Origin: JAJPKK01 sp963807015
GTDB taxonomy: Bacteria > Pseudomonadota > Alphaproteobacteria > Rhizobiales > Xanthobacteraceae
Assembly (NCBI GenBank): GCA_963807015.1
Contig: CAWEAS010000022.1
Span: forward strand, 248,001 to 312,000
Direction of reading: 5' to 3'
DNA: 64,000 nt
A model generated the notes under the pieces. That model worked only from the letters and a program-made list of their open reading frames with translations, was not told the DNA's origin and did not search any database. How positions within the stretch are numbered: position 1 is the first letter of the stretch; each line of letters starts with the position of its first letter. The translations under genes were made by a program, and so were the position numbers. Of this stretch, positions 25,301 through 27,930 are shown piece by piece.

Positions 25301-26854
25301 ATTTCCGGTCGGTGACTGGGTGTTGATGACGACGCCCGAGTCGATGACCACGTTTGCCGCGTTGAGCGAGAAGTCGCCGCCGTTCGTCGAGATGCTGGTC
25401 TCGATCTCTATCTTGTTCGAACTTGTCGGGATGTAGAACGAGCCTGAAATGCCGTCGAGAATGCTGCTCGGGGTGGTGCTGTCGACAATGAAGGCGGCCG
25501 CGAATTGGCTGTCGACCGATTTGACGACCAGATTGTTCTCGATGAGCGGGCCAACGCCGGCAGCCAGTACGATCTTGAGCGAGCCGGTCGGGTCATTGAA
25601 AGTCGTCGACTCGAAAACGCCCGGATCCGACAAGGTCATCGTGCCCGCGGTGGTCCCCGCCTGCAGCGTGGCGGTGGTACCGCCCAGTTCCGGCAGATCG
25701 AATTCAACGTTGGTCGACGTGCCATTATTGTTGATCGGCGACAATCCGGCGTAACTGAACTCTGTGCCGTCGAGCGTGACGGTGCCGGAATGCGCATCGG
25801 TGTCGGCAATCACCACCGAGTTGAACGTGCCCTGCAGCGTCAGCGTGCCGGCATTGTTGGCGCCGCCGTCGATGCCGCCGGTGAGTGATCCGCCGGGCGC
25901 AAACACGAAGGTGGTGGCGTTGATGCCGGCACCGTCGAGATGTTCGAAGCCGGCGAAGTTCATGCCGTCGACATTGCCGGACCCTGGCCCGGTTACGTTG
26001 AATGTCGTTGCGGGCGCCGGGCCAACGAGAATGTCGTTGCCGGCGCCGCCGATCAGGTTTTGGAGATTGCTGAAGGTGACGTTGGCAGCACCCGTTGCCG
26101 CGCCCGCGCCTGCGCTCGTCAGCTGCCACTGTTCGGACGCGCTCGCCGCATTGTGGGTGATCGCCAACGTGTTGGTGCCGCCGCCGCCCTGGAAATTGAT
26201 CGACGGGATCGTCGCACTGCCGAACGAATCCGCGTTGATCGTGACAGTGTCCTTGCTCGCGCTGCCGGCATTGCCGATGATGTTGATCTGTTGGATGACG
26301 CCAAGGTTGCCGAGCGCGAGCACCGCATTGTTGTTGGCTTGATCGACGACTTCGACGCGCTGCACCGCCTGTGTGGTCGTGCCCGTGTGCACGGTCGCGG
26401 TGACCATCTCCACGACGAGATTGTGGTCCTGGTGAGCGAGAGCGGCACTGGCGAGATTCACCGACAGGACGTCGGCGCTCAGGAGCAGGCGTGGCTCCAA
26501 TGGATCGAAAAGCAGGCTGCCGCGCCGCGCGCCCGACGTGCGCCCGGGTGATGGACTGCTGTAACCGAGAACGGCGTTACGAAGTCTCTGGAAGTATTTG
26601 TTGATGGGGCGGTTGCGGCGAGGAAGATCAGCGGACGCGATCGATCCGAATGGAAACGCCATATCCAACGACTCCCCAACAACTACGCCACGTGTCGACG
26701 CGACGATGACTTTCCCGGCCCGGAAACGCACGCCTTCGGCGGGACATTTACCAACTGTTAACTGCATTGAACCCGACGCAGATGTCGCCTCTGTGTCAGT
26801 CCCGCCGCGGATTTGCATCGCCTCGGGAAGCGTCGGCGCCGCTGTCATTTTCAA
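1382..26854 (-). CDS. Giant LEPR-XLL / RTX-type repetitive surface or secreted protein (8,490 aa)
   Basis: One uninterrupted frame of about 25.5 kb. Layout in residues: basic N-terminus; LEPR-XLL motif (LEPRLLLSA, 119-127); solenoid-like repeats of about 65-70 residues (about 550-3,980), with a V/A-G-rich hydrophobic strand and an A-x-I/V-x turn in each; further repetitive beta-rich sequence; glycine-rich block (5,325-5,670); YVTN-like beta-propeller (5,925-6,290); three tandem copies of an unnamed ~80-residue module (6,330-6,610); PKD-like domains with five WGDG cores (6,900-7,580); LamG-like domain; RTX repeats (7,920-7,985); second LamG-like domain; C-terminal region of about 270 residues. 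I noticed only three cysteines. The start is uncertain: TTG at 26854, ATG at 26848, or later ATGs; a GGAGGAGG lies about 21 bases upstream of the TTG. LEPR-XLL proteins are large, envelope-associated and uncharacterised. RTX repeats bind calcium and point to type I secretion. A role as giant adhesin or matrix protein is inference. Confidence 0.93.
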   Translation of the reverse strand: MKMTAAPTLPEAMQIRGGTDTEATSASGSMQLTVGKCPAEGVRFRAGKVIVASTRGVVVGESLDMAFPFGSIASADLPRRNRPINKYFQRLRNAVLGYSSPSPGRTSGARRGSLLFDPLEPRLLLSADVLSVNLASAALAHQDHNLVVEMVTATVHTGTTTQAVQRVEVVDQANNNAVLALGNLGVIQQINIIGNAGSASKDTVTINADSFGSATIPSINFQGGGGTNTLAITHNAASASEQWQLTSAGAGAATGAANVTFSNLQNLIGGAGNDILVGPAPATTFNVTGPGSGNVDGMNFAGFEHLDGAGINATTFVFAPGGSLTGGIDGGANNAGTLTLQGTFNSVVIADTDAHSGTVTLDGTEFSYAGLSPINNNGTSTNVEFDLPELGGTTATLQAGTTAGTMTLSDPGVFESTTFNDPTGSLKIVLAAGVGPLIENNLVVKSVDSQFAAAFIVDSTTPSSILDGISGSFYIPTSSNKIEIETSISTNGGDFSLNAANVVIDSGVVINTQSPTGNSGAIDIAPDAGSTQGPHNITISSGAVLNATASQTKFAAGDITIEASDQNYRAIELPIGYSNKSVSISVSGATIEGGNVTITSEATDISLSSEVPAWAKGFTSTLSNLFAQIPGDVISSLTGMDASVVLRGANANTTIDSSTITSAGSVDIEATTDVETIVSAIAVSSTSSGYQVAVGYGQAYSTVTALVTGTSIITAENNVTIGATGTTSAKTTSRASTNITGTVDPNAVSFAVGIANTNLQDTAEVDDSVTITATLGNVNVFAKGSNKSGTSSSTFAPVDATAGTSISVTFDNSNVQSLLNGTITAGGTISGGKQATFNSSDPSTVNITTGVINIPNHGLTNGELVTYTPQNLTNLAGGGTIVLPSTPLGGLVSGASYYVLYVDANDIQLTNVPPIALNPSGTDPNSTQTLSVTNADTFSVDAVDPQQHTIYILNHGFNEGDQIQYTAPSGGNGTAIPGLTDGAIYTVHVVDGTLFQLMSGNTVVPVTTGGLGLQTFTDLTTGAAAVGVILANIDTANNAIVLPNSQLSNGQSVTYDSLQADGNNTIGNLENDVSYTVQFLTGSTTEFQLVDSNNNVVQLADPGTSLQSLGFISQVLNFNPTSTANATPGDVNPLTSAITVSSTAGLQTGDAVICNTDPNISRTVTVPSEQPDPNNPGQFITGPSQTITAGDTELGGLTNNTAYYIRVVDGTHVALYANLTDALNGAPITFTGLGGGNDDTLAASSLTTGIGNTASLTADDRASAKPSAGSKFNKSNYTNLLTQSDFTTALLFGGASAQATSGKANLPGPADENGNGPGQYDIKNDGLSLAGGVAVAVATHDVHAYIGNEATAAHPTTLQTTANVSDKATSSNTTQTLAQSSVSKPSKSSGQAVAVSISVGVYINDDDATIYGNTSVDASGTISVTTTNTYPYLTTPSAYFTSIPQNIVSQGVSAITNLLDGTLGVASNLLNTWTMAGTKALQGQATAWALSIGVNTYINNSNATIDSGAKINQNTAYQTAKQSLTVSASTSMELLNVAGNGKWSLNPFGLLFKYTNEGKNLMTQRAEGDIISLGGRSATKAVGGSVLIEVLSDTTHALIQAGAIIHLGSSGKLNISANEAVSQVSIAQSGGTVGNGGSSTVSFAGSGLFYGQFSSTLAGIEANNSQGADITGNPATTITASSGGLIVDVTGTLITGDGSATGIGISVTVDDIQRTTAAFIGADPTGNPKTTPTAASTLDLGDTTISATVGAVTFTDGTTENGIIIGLSVAGAESSGTLGQSPDNPTQNLQFPANFGEPTGTTGGGVAGAATIQVIGDTTLAYINATGSVTTGKLAMSATNNQLAFSLSGGVALAFSGNVENSGGTTFGGAFSLNQATADTEAFVMGVTLTSTAAVVAGSDQVSLQAMMEGVYSTGSASVSVNTTDQGKAYAGSISVNRMVDTTNALMDSVTVTQAGNIGLTAKNTAEVFSVGGGVAGTAGAKGVAGSIGYNQIAAATEAAVLGTNRRSSLAVSGDLDIDAEDDMELNAIGVSVGVTTGQDSTAVAFTVGINILANSQSVFSGATAGAVLGEISNTTITSVDNVSITATDNSVIQAIGGALGIGVNGSGYGVGLSWNQIVLNVEALIDNSSVTASGSVTLTSQSTENAGLLDGKISAAAVGAAGASGSTAVGASVSVNGTIDDIEANIQNGATVSGTSIALSASDTDTIKAVTGAAAISTKGNGIGAAIGANYIDNTVTASVNGASATATAGDVTATADEEATIQALAVGLEGAQNNAGGGSLSINVITDTVTASIAGAAVVSASGNVKVKSTNDATIAALAGQIAIGGKVGVGISITTSVVVDHTYAFISGTADVTGDAGVSINANSDQHISTIAVGGTIGGSNVGVAGSATVTVIDETTLAYVDTPGSTRPANAIVQGGTGSGSTGDVAIDAEDTMELLGTAGALTFGGKAGVGVGIDAGVVTRKTQAYIGANAKVAADGSVTVVANATETITSLSLAGAFSGNVAVGVTAGVSTLDLTTSAYIDSGAVVTAKNNVLVSAEDATTVTQVAGNINGSGSVAVGVGAGISVINKYTDSYIASDAQVTALAQGSAITANTGRFGTPTGSNASAPADTVDFTTASVSGDTITTSTPHGLNTGDEVVYSGANDPLGGLVNGGEYYVISTGANTFKLARSFADAQAGNAIALSAGDTSSTDQHEVQRISNVGVPSITTPGVSTNTLDLGNIANNLEGAPETALRSGLIVVSVSTNHIDSAGVAGGGSGTTAVEVAGSVMVHNINTTAHIDAGAKINQNNTGAGANQSVYVDAGRNYFGLGIGGTLAIAGTAGISPSLTVPVLEGTTSAIINGQSTNSDITVVNAARDVEVAATANAEIIAVAAGIAAAGTAGIAGSVAVVSVDTTTEAAITGYANVAATGNVLVTAFDVTTAYTIAGGIGIGFGGGGGAGAVAVALISKNTSALIDNNATVDADGNVANDVLGGIDTSDLNTPQSIRGVAVQAYSSENLTNVGASGAGGLYVGIAGGIDVEETNSNTVAAIRNGAQVNENDINSASAQQSVAVGARNDLTVVAVAGALAGGAAGIGAGADIEVIRNNAAAFIAGGADVRAASTVDVDALTTRNITSVAISAGAGAFGLGGGITVISVGGGFNATYGGDGSSSNALSGPNNGDVLTSIDQNLNSAISAIVQPNSGGLPAVNPSTAVDNTNHTIDFGTADNLTTGNAVVYSSGGGAPINGLLDGHTYFVIADGPDKIQLAATYNDALAGNAIPITTAGTTGTNHTFSNNAAGMDNTATGNNGSALPGNNAVSSGTNLPGQFLIASGTTAALDGGAVVSANTVAIDANQTFTLNDVAGGIGVGLGAVGIGLAIVNVDSNVSAYIGPRVTVNEISSGGSLDVDATRNATLNVVGFAGAESGFVSLGAAVAVVTDDSNVQALIGGVITDSGIQNSAGSGDETTIDSTGTSGFAVVGVDAENTLTIEISTGAANISLGAGLGASIVVGDFEGNTQGLIGNFVTMGTTTSGVGTAPVGSVSVTANRTVTVGPNSPGGPMAIGLSGGLILGGAACFAQVTVGGSVVASVGTNSDIQSSSDISITATTTDTVTMLLDGGAGGAIAVGAMIAKVTMSETVTASVGTSTTIKGKTITISATGTPSASVTSTPGAGGILSGVGSEADATFTPTISATVGDSAQLTSTVGDIKITSTSSPSPTTDAEGHDYGGVVDGQSKTTITLTNNNIASIGKNAIISAEGNFSLLATTTDTPSATASGSAGALVPIAEADTTVTISDTTKASIGSGTQITATGGIANTIPDGTLGIEADLSITATSDPTVNTGGLGSSSTTNGNLTITANTTTDIGSNAQLNSGTVNVLARVLKINAQSDSEASADAIGAASTANDTVSTTSTDTVTIESGAVITGQEQVNIKARQEDLGTTLAKANAVVKLGDAKALGGNSDATASNTLNTTTTVTAMGTAQVETRTLFVEAYADPSPGFTADAEYTGALLSNNFAHPTQVLDLIRDIAWNASILILGEPNPELTIGSTGAILKQVGITFSQDPNGTYVINDIINQGSLAGMITFSIAGSTYDSNPTIANTTITSSGVLSGAPQIVFDTGFGFVAISNATGNSLEINEINAVDPVTDFTGDIIYDVPNKSTFAPMTTSTPGHTVITITNTSNAPADITFEKLIYNPFGTTSATTDGGNIISGSNAATITTTSLVLDAPFGFVGTSAAPIEAAATGLFAAQAAGNIYIDETGDLDLGYVGAVLNGITVNGVFSSGGTVDLQATGSLLDDAGNTGNAANILAPTIILDAQTGSIGTLAAPLNLGGLGTTTTLTAFGDTGITIADVASANALDLASVTAASGDITISTVARAASGEDIVLGATSTVTADAGSITLQAGDNLTTAVGSLISATGTATVGGDFEAAVNPIGKLIQLLGVINATSATITSGAANDKIEITNIAANTPTTIQGGGNDIITIGSTAGTGGVLNRIANSLTIQGGANGNSSLLVDDTGDATNTTGTLSTILGDEVLTGLGMGVAGIIKYVEIAAAQIALGNGSDIFNVQGTLAGTSTTITVGSNGNTVRVGGPNGNLTDTVNSIQGFLTVTGNSTNTVLNVIDAGETRATTGILNNGRLTGLGMGSSDPMTVNSAAGLQFTGVTDLNVMLGSGADNFTVGSISNLTTINTGTGGDTVAVGLSTGTSGLTEIDAPLLIQESSNANDQLIVLSNVSSSLTLDKMSPTVGLVTGLGTSGDPGRIEFAGVTTLTVDQSDVGHVDTLTIVNTVTTTVAESGGGGHAITVDDVENQTTLDLGADDTVTVFDATTVNNNAVPALSVDGGASNTLTLALSATTTAVDGLIEDGATPGTTGLLHDFTADGGDIAFNSVGKVNVNLGTGNDVVTINTTDANSVLSLNGGGGDNAFVVESIGDTTNITGGTDPNDTSTVTLVIPGFPTANEFALLNLNVQELIIDNSAYTGAVAWTNLDGEIFAATADTSNLVVNSSGAQLTRIIGGSNPNNTLDTATNSANSVTGTVTDHEVVLESGLDVLNPSNTGTYLNYGNVMTFDQIGQDIANANGNPVTSYGENGFTLTTSNTVAGFAFDDAPSASAEARAASDTFTLVATNGDPFSVYSMQFAADAAATPTTTTSIDITFTGQTISGGTVTVTKTVNLTGTNFTTVNFTAADGFSGVTSMSWNAGNTSTGLYTAVDNIVTVATPGAQAFAGTPAVPTFTINGNLTFNTTTGTITVTSGTVTYDPQNGGATTTYSANQTLSGTGISEQTSSKIAEFTFNGDLVIEGGAKLTGTGNNGLSIVATNNITINPGATFDASAVNITTGLGGSIAGPGGGVGGSSGSGGPGGSGQSTLPEGGHGGGVGYGTQQGYAGTYSNGQAKGGAGGQGQDTGGVGGYGGFSHGGGGGGGGGGGGYAGYYYNLSFGTDGHGGSGGKGATGAGGTGGYSGGGGGSGINDSSSGSAGSGLAGSGGLGGSSGSGGTGGSRNSGNGNTGNPGYAPTGLGAGGKNYGTGSAISGGMGGGGGGGGGGGGAGGGGGGGAGANGSDTLGFFVVHVDPGNGGDGGSSGAAGGTGGVGGIGGAGGGAFQIIAKGTLNVVSGTQNAQFDAEGGQGQQGSGGSGNTAPTTSDGGAGQQGGNGASGGGSGGGGGTGGTGAPGAGGAGGTVKIVGTVLMANSAEINIQGGAGATDAGLTAPNGGEGRVIVGSNTNLTLSGSTITSITGAPQNANITPTPVNGQPSTFPTYTTADFGTNPVIDTSASISDQTPYLPGISSTTPNIAGLIGGAAIDGLISNITLPTIAGQPGNALVAIESIDVGSSASNILGEQYNGYDLILVVNLTNVNLATPELGVITNAASTYQAELQTGGAVSTATGLSALDAHAVWAALVPAGTITVNAQIGNISDPTSIGGFVTDQSLSPGGVVYVTSQNNPLTTPPTVSGFNAEAVSPDGKQVYAIDTAQNSLVVINTSDLSQRQLFEQGFNGVTGLTSPTSVAVSPDGAYVYVSSSDGVAVFQHSASGDLTLKGTLGTSAASLQNNITAGQGVQGTNVFSTLAMSADGNTVYVGGADGIVSYSWSTTNGLSFKASAGTPEGVSDITAIQQSPAAAFSNDLYAVSRSNDTLYLLNATTLTSETSLSGSTQQGLALSGPSAVVVSSDGLTVFVAGQDSDAISIFTRTTVNGAPALALDQTLQDGFNGVRGLAEPASLALSPDGKYLMATGQSSNDIAVFALNTNTGQWQFVQVVRNNNGGVTGLFAPDAIVTVNGPNGPFTYVADLGDTNDLGGITSFSITTNLPPPISDVTTFANIEGLAVNTQGNQDTITLAVAGPPPFDPASAVDNVAHTINFGIPDNLTTGDALTYSTNGGPAISPLQDGGVYYVITDGPNMIKLAPTRADALAGTNVIAIVFTGATGTSDQLSAAGALPEIPLLDPTNAVDNAAHTIDFGRPVYLSTGTQITYSSNGGAPIDQLSGGVTYYVIAVGTDTIELASSLANAQAGVAIPITSTGATGVDHAFTVAGRVTALPFVTPSTAVDNTAHTINFGIPDNLTTGDVIGYSSGGGTPIFGLQDGHNYYVIAAGPDAIELAATPGGTAIPITSTGATGTQHQFIIGGIGTVFAGTGHPEWVATAIGTGTSNSVSQKNTVVLQQISSTTTAYLGAGSNDAADIEFSTPGASLAVNGDHGGDTINLEQVGYQSTTLFEGGVGRDIVNVAGSGIPVSATVTLHGNNPQNVPASQGDNLNFDPGNNNVPNFTSTPSPPSPNQGTISASNAFQIFGTVTYDTFEGIEVISAPIIVFNNTSPYVFSEGQTITLAATITPLGTTNTVAGEGWSLTGSGQFTDANGTLTPGTSPGTFVDTLTLTVRQLLALGIANAGTYTIGLQATNGDGLSSEKFTTLTILYTAPVVVLTGASTTTVGTPYTINFSATSPVPDPITQWVVNWGDGTTQNPDLQTFGAGTSSATHIFTSPATPDDIQVFAYDTEAPTSPVSSPVLPVTVTVSQASVSAGGPYTIPEGGTLSLAAMALGAPTSFSWTVNGHTNAVTGQDPSLAWSTLEGLGINNVGTYQATVDVFYGGTDVVSTPVNIVVTDVPPTDGFINSGPVNEGSTATVTFTDISSLSSVTNAGDFTYLYDFGNTGNYVAAPTTIDVAAATASATVPASFLMTPGSHVVNGEIVDQFGGKTFASTTIQVNYVAPVLTVGGTPNPVNEGVSYTLTASAQDPGTEPIQSWVVNWGDGTPNTTLVPTTPTPSNGTQVTFNHIYAVSGQHGITVTATDPDGSVTGGTTVTVGHVAPQLTNVAATSINENSVSQLTGTIVSVDSQDTYSLNITWGDGKSSVVNLPAGSTGFSVGHQYLDNQPNNAPYTISVTLTDTPLDNDIITAQTSVQVANVAPTISNLALSSTTILENGTVTLGGSIVDPGTLDSQTVVINWGDGTQNTTLSLDSSTRTFSASHQYLDNLPGNAPYTISVTDTDKDGGVGTASTGLSVLNVAPNILGLSVAGPNGATVIDPNQPMTLSGTFFDPGTLDTHTVTVNWGDGTAPQTFGTLADTVNSFSYAHAYTLPGAYTVSVTVTDKDGGQGTASTTAPITGVVLNNGQLIISGTSGDDTVTVRKPGTPVAYWTLNDPNTGTLITDSATNPDNGTYYYSSVTGNRLGDPGVPASLAPYGAGTAADFFYSKNNYIGIPDSSKLHLANGTINFDFWPRFTVVSGVTLYQTLFSKGAAGDPNSLTISLDGELLVVTLGGNTIETGPLISSQTAWYNLSFSFGSGGMQLYLNGVLVGQNSYTGGLTENADDITLGGSNTSTPLGTTNTSQQSITNYYSGEIGQVSVFDFALPPQQIQNVMQKGAATGSDNPNGPTIEVYASFLPGPTHILDFPSSQVTSILAFVGPGDVILPKTIPPTPPLASTLIIDQSVNVPATIFTGDGNDTVYAGSGPTTITGGNGDDILVGGPANDIISAGRGTDFFVGGGGDDVITGGGGNDTIGLPPSSVQPISYWTLNDGSSNIQAGTNGIHTSAIADQEKVQNGTFYAGSGINLDLTEQGPSSALAPYGAGTAAGFFGSSKDFIGIANNPAFEVASGSVSLWFNASTLAGEQTIFSKASNGSQDVPLTIGLDQGRLVARLGAAGSDPADGGTIEASQSIAANTWYSVTFSFGAGGMALYLNGNLVGTNAFMGGLAMNQDPIVLGASNASTPTGRANPAGQVITNPFDGLLDDVAFYGQSLDQTQAQGMIVNGPLREGAGLPKAGLTGSLADYTFAYPSGPASASGILQVTNVLTGDVTQIFGVGTLTFGDGTVGYVLNAGSPNVPHLTLSQVQSLAPDGKLVVIGDGNQLFNLMKPTNGPAWTPGAAVTIGQTGFVPWTTGTTTVLVINGQTASDPSDTPASQPAQAAAGAPISAVAIEPANPSELMSLIQGGNITIPVKESVALTSNRTQTLLFDENTGALTLAVDGAAPSEPALLIDSLGEEWVLIPGVGTSASLVEISGALATRNG
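2190..2887 (-). other. LamG/concanavalin-like domain 2 in the giant protein
   Basis: Begins YWTLNDGSSN and contains KDFIGIANNPAF, IGLDQGRLVARLG, WYSVTFSFGAGGMALYLNG and LLDDVAFYGQSL. It is plainly homologous to the copy at 3320-4020, so one arose by duplication around the RTX block. Confidence 0.8.
2904..3092 (-). repeat. RTX calcium-binding nonapeptide block
   Basis: About six nonapeptides of the GG-x-G-x-D-x-h-x type (GDGNDTVYAG, GGNGDDILVGG, GGGGDDVITGG, GGGGNDTIG). They form a parallel beta-roll that folds on calcium outside the cell. It is the only clear RTX block in this protein and lies between the two LamG-like domains, about 500 residues before the C-terminus. Confidence 0.88.
3320..4020 (-). 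other. LamG/concanavalin-like domain 1 in the giant protein
   Basis: Begins YWTLNDPNTG and continues with NNYIGIPDSSKL, SLDGELLVVTLG, WYNLSFSFGSGGMQLYLNG and ends near IGQVSVFDFAL. This is the laminin-G-like jelly-roll pattern with the W-x-x-L-x-F-x-F...L-Y-L-N-G core. It pairs with a second copy on the other side of the RTX block. Confidence 0.8.
4110..6150 (-). repeat. PKD-like domain array in the giant protein
   Basis: At least five domains carry the PKD core W-G-D-G (VVNWGDGTTQ, VVNWGDGTPN, NITWGDGKSS, VINWGDGTQN, VNWGDGTAPQ), each followed by a strand and an H-x-Y/A-x motif and then V-T-x-T-D. Two related Ig-like domains without the motif lie among them. PKD domains are extracellular beta-sandwich spacers or glycan-binding folds. 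Confidence 0.85.
7020..7870 (-). repeat. Three tandem copies of the ~80-residue module
   Basis: Three segments beginning AVDN-x-AHTI-(N/D)-FG and continuing with L-T/S-T-G-x-x-I/L-x-Y-S, G-G, Y-Y-V-I, I-x-L-A and I-P/V-I-x-x-T/F-G-A-T-G are clearly related to each other and to the single copy near 17,020-17,270. They sit directly C-terminal of the propeller. Confidence 0.75.
7985..9085 (-). other. YVTN-type beta-propeller domain in the giant protein
   Basis: About 365 residues with recurring blade motifs of the form V/L-S-P-D-G-x-x-V/L-Y/F-V (for example AVSPDGKQVYAID, SPDGAYVYVSS, SADGNTVYVGG, SSDGLTVFVAG, SPDGKYLMATG). This is the lactonase/YVTN seven-blade pattern. In a giant extracellular protein it is more likely a binding module than an enzyme. 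Confidence 0.8.
9850..10885 (-). repeat. Glycine-rich (PGRS-like) block of the giant protein
   Basis: About 345 residues dominated by GG-x, GGSG and uninterrupted Gly runs, with alanine, serine and few aromatics, encoded mostly by GGC/GGT. On the + strand this appears as CCACCG-type trinucleotide tracts, with pure ACC repeats near 10,607-10,630. It resembles the PGRS domains of mycobacterial proteins in composition only. It may be a flexible or calcium-responsive glycine helix bundle. Confidence 0.85.
14950..25200 (-). repeat. Solenoid-like protein repeats in the giant gene
   Basis: Coding DNA for a long series of degenerate units of about 65-70 residues. Each has a pattern like G-x-V-x-I-x-A, a V/A-G-rich hydrophobic strand, then T-x-A-x-I/V. 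They resemble filamentous-haemagglutinin or beta-helix repeats. Boundaries are approximate and read by eye from the translation. The units are diverged, not recent tandem copies. Confidence 0.7.
23150..24300 (-). repeat. Four diverged copies of an unnamed ~80-residue module
   Basis: Within the giant protein four consecutive segments share the scheme: short strand, then (H)G-L/F-x-x-G-D/Q-x-V/I-x-Y, then G-L-x-x-(G)-x-x-Y-x-V with D or N around it, then a strand ending in h-x-L. The third copy is the most diverged. Further single copies lie near 18,750-19,000 and 17,020-17,270, and three in tandem at 7,020-7,870. I do not recognise a named domain. Confidence 0.6.
26471..26509 (-). other. LEPR-XLL motif of the giant protein
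   Basis: Residues 116-128 of the giant protein read FDPLEPRLLLSAD. This is the conserved N-terminal signature of LEPR-XLL proteins, found near the start of very long repetitive proteins and thought to act in sorting or export. Here it follows an arginine-rich stretch (about residues 78-112) and no classical signal peptide is evident before it. Confidence 0.85.
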
Positions 26855-26957
26855 ATGAAGTCAACGTGGTAGGACCTCCTCCAGCCGCCTCGAACAACAG
26901 GCCGTCCGGCCGCAGCCGGTCGCCAGTTAATCGAGGCATCAGTGAGAAGGACCACCT

Positions 26958-27881
26958 ATGGCGCTGTGGATTTCGGCCGGACGCATTGGACTTCGTCGCG
27001 GGAGCGTCGGGACTTTTCGCCGTCGGCGATATCGCGGTCCGACGTTCACTTTGGCTTGTGCGCTCGCTTTGGCGATGATCGATCGCGCGCAATCGGCGAC
27101 GTTCGACTGCGTCATCGAACCGGCGCTTACGCTAAAACTCGGGAGTCCGATTGCGAGCATCCTCGACAAAGTCGAGGTCGACCGCGGCGATCTCGTCAAA
27201 CAGGGGCAAGTTATCGCTCGCCTGGAATCAACCGTCGATCAAGCCGTCGTTGCCGTTAACCGGGCACGTGCCGAAAGCACGGCCGAGATCGAAGCCAAGC
27301 AGGCCGTGCTCGATCAGAAGAAAGGCGTGCTGAACCGCAAATTGGGTTTGCAGCGTAGCAACTACGCCTCGGCCCAGGACATCGAGACCGCCCAGGCCGA
27401 GTACAACGTTGCGGAACAGGATCTCGCCCTAGCGAAACTCAACCGCCGGATGGCCGAACTCGACCTGCGGCGCACCGAGGCCACACTCGAGCAACGCACG
27501 ATCCGCAGCCCGATCGACGGCGTCGTGGTCAAGCGGTCGCTCGGTCCCGGCGAATACGTGCATCAGGAGGCCAACATCGTCACGCTGGCACGGATCGATC
27601 CGCTCAACGTCGAGACCTTCCTGCCAATCCGCTATTACGGTCACATCAAGGTGGGCGACACGGCAAACATTCGGCCCGATGATCCGGTCGGCGGCGACCG
27701 CTCAGGCACGGTGTCGATCGTGGACGAGGTCTTTGATGCCGCGAGCGGAACGTTCGGCGTGCGGCTGGCACTTGCAAATCCCGAGCATCTGGTGCCCGCC
27801 GGACTGCGCTGCCGGATCACGTTCGACTTTCCAGAGCAACCCACCGAAGCGCCGGTCCTGGGCTTCGGGCGCGATCGATAA
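26958..27881 (+). CDS. Exported HlyD-family periplasmic adaptor (membrane fusion protein)
   Basis: A 307-residue protein. An arginine-rich N-terminus and hydrophobic stretch (about residues 28-47, ending DRAQSA) form a signal peptide. Then come the first half of a lipoyl-like barrel (PIASILDKVEVDRGDLVKQGQ), an alpha-helical hairpin (about residues 90-170, rich in A, E, K, Q, R), the second barrel half (RTIRSPIDGVVVKRSLGPGE) and a beta-barrel domain. These are the adaptor subunits that bridge inner-membrane exporters and outer-membrane channels. An AGAAGGA-like ribosome site lies 7 bases before the ATG. It is short for the family and has no partner transporter next to it. It is divergent from the giant gene with only 103 bases between, so a shared promoter region and a role in exporting or anchoring the giant protein are likely but inferred. 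Confidence 0.85.
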   Translation: MALWISAGRIGLRRGSVGTFRRRRYRGPTFTLACALALAMIDRAQSATFDCVIEPALTLKLGSPIASILDKVEVDRGDLVKQGQVIARLESTVDQAVVAVNRARAESTAEIEAKQAVLDQKKGVLNRKLGLQRSNYASAQDIETAQAEYNVAEQDLALAKLNRRMAELDLRRTEATLEQRTIRSPIDGVVVKRSLGPGEYVHQEANIVTLARIDPLNVETFLPIRYYGHIKVGDTANIRPDDPVGGDRSGTVSIVDEVFDAASGTFGVRLALANPEHLVPAGLRCRITFDFPEQPTEAPVLGFGRDR

Positions 27882-27930
27882 CGCGAGGGTCGCAGGAGCT
27901 TGAAGCGATCGAAGAGCGAAGCGGTGCCGA

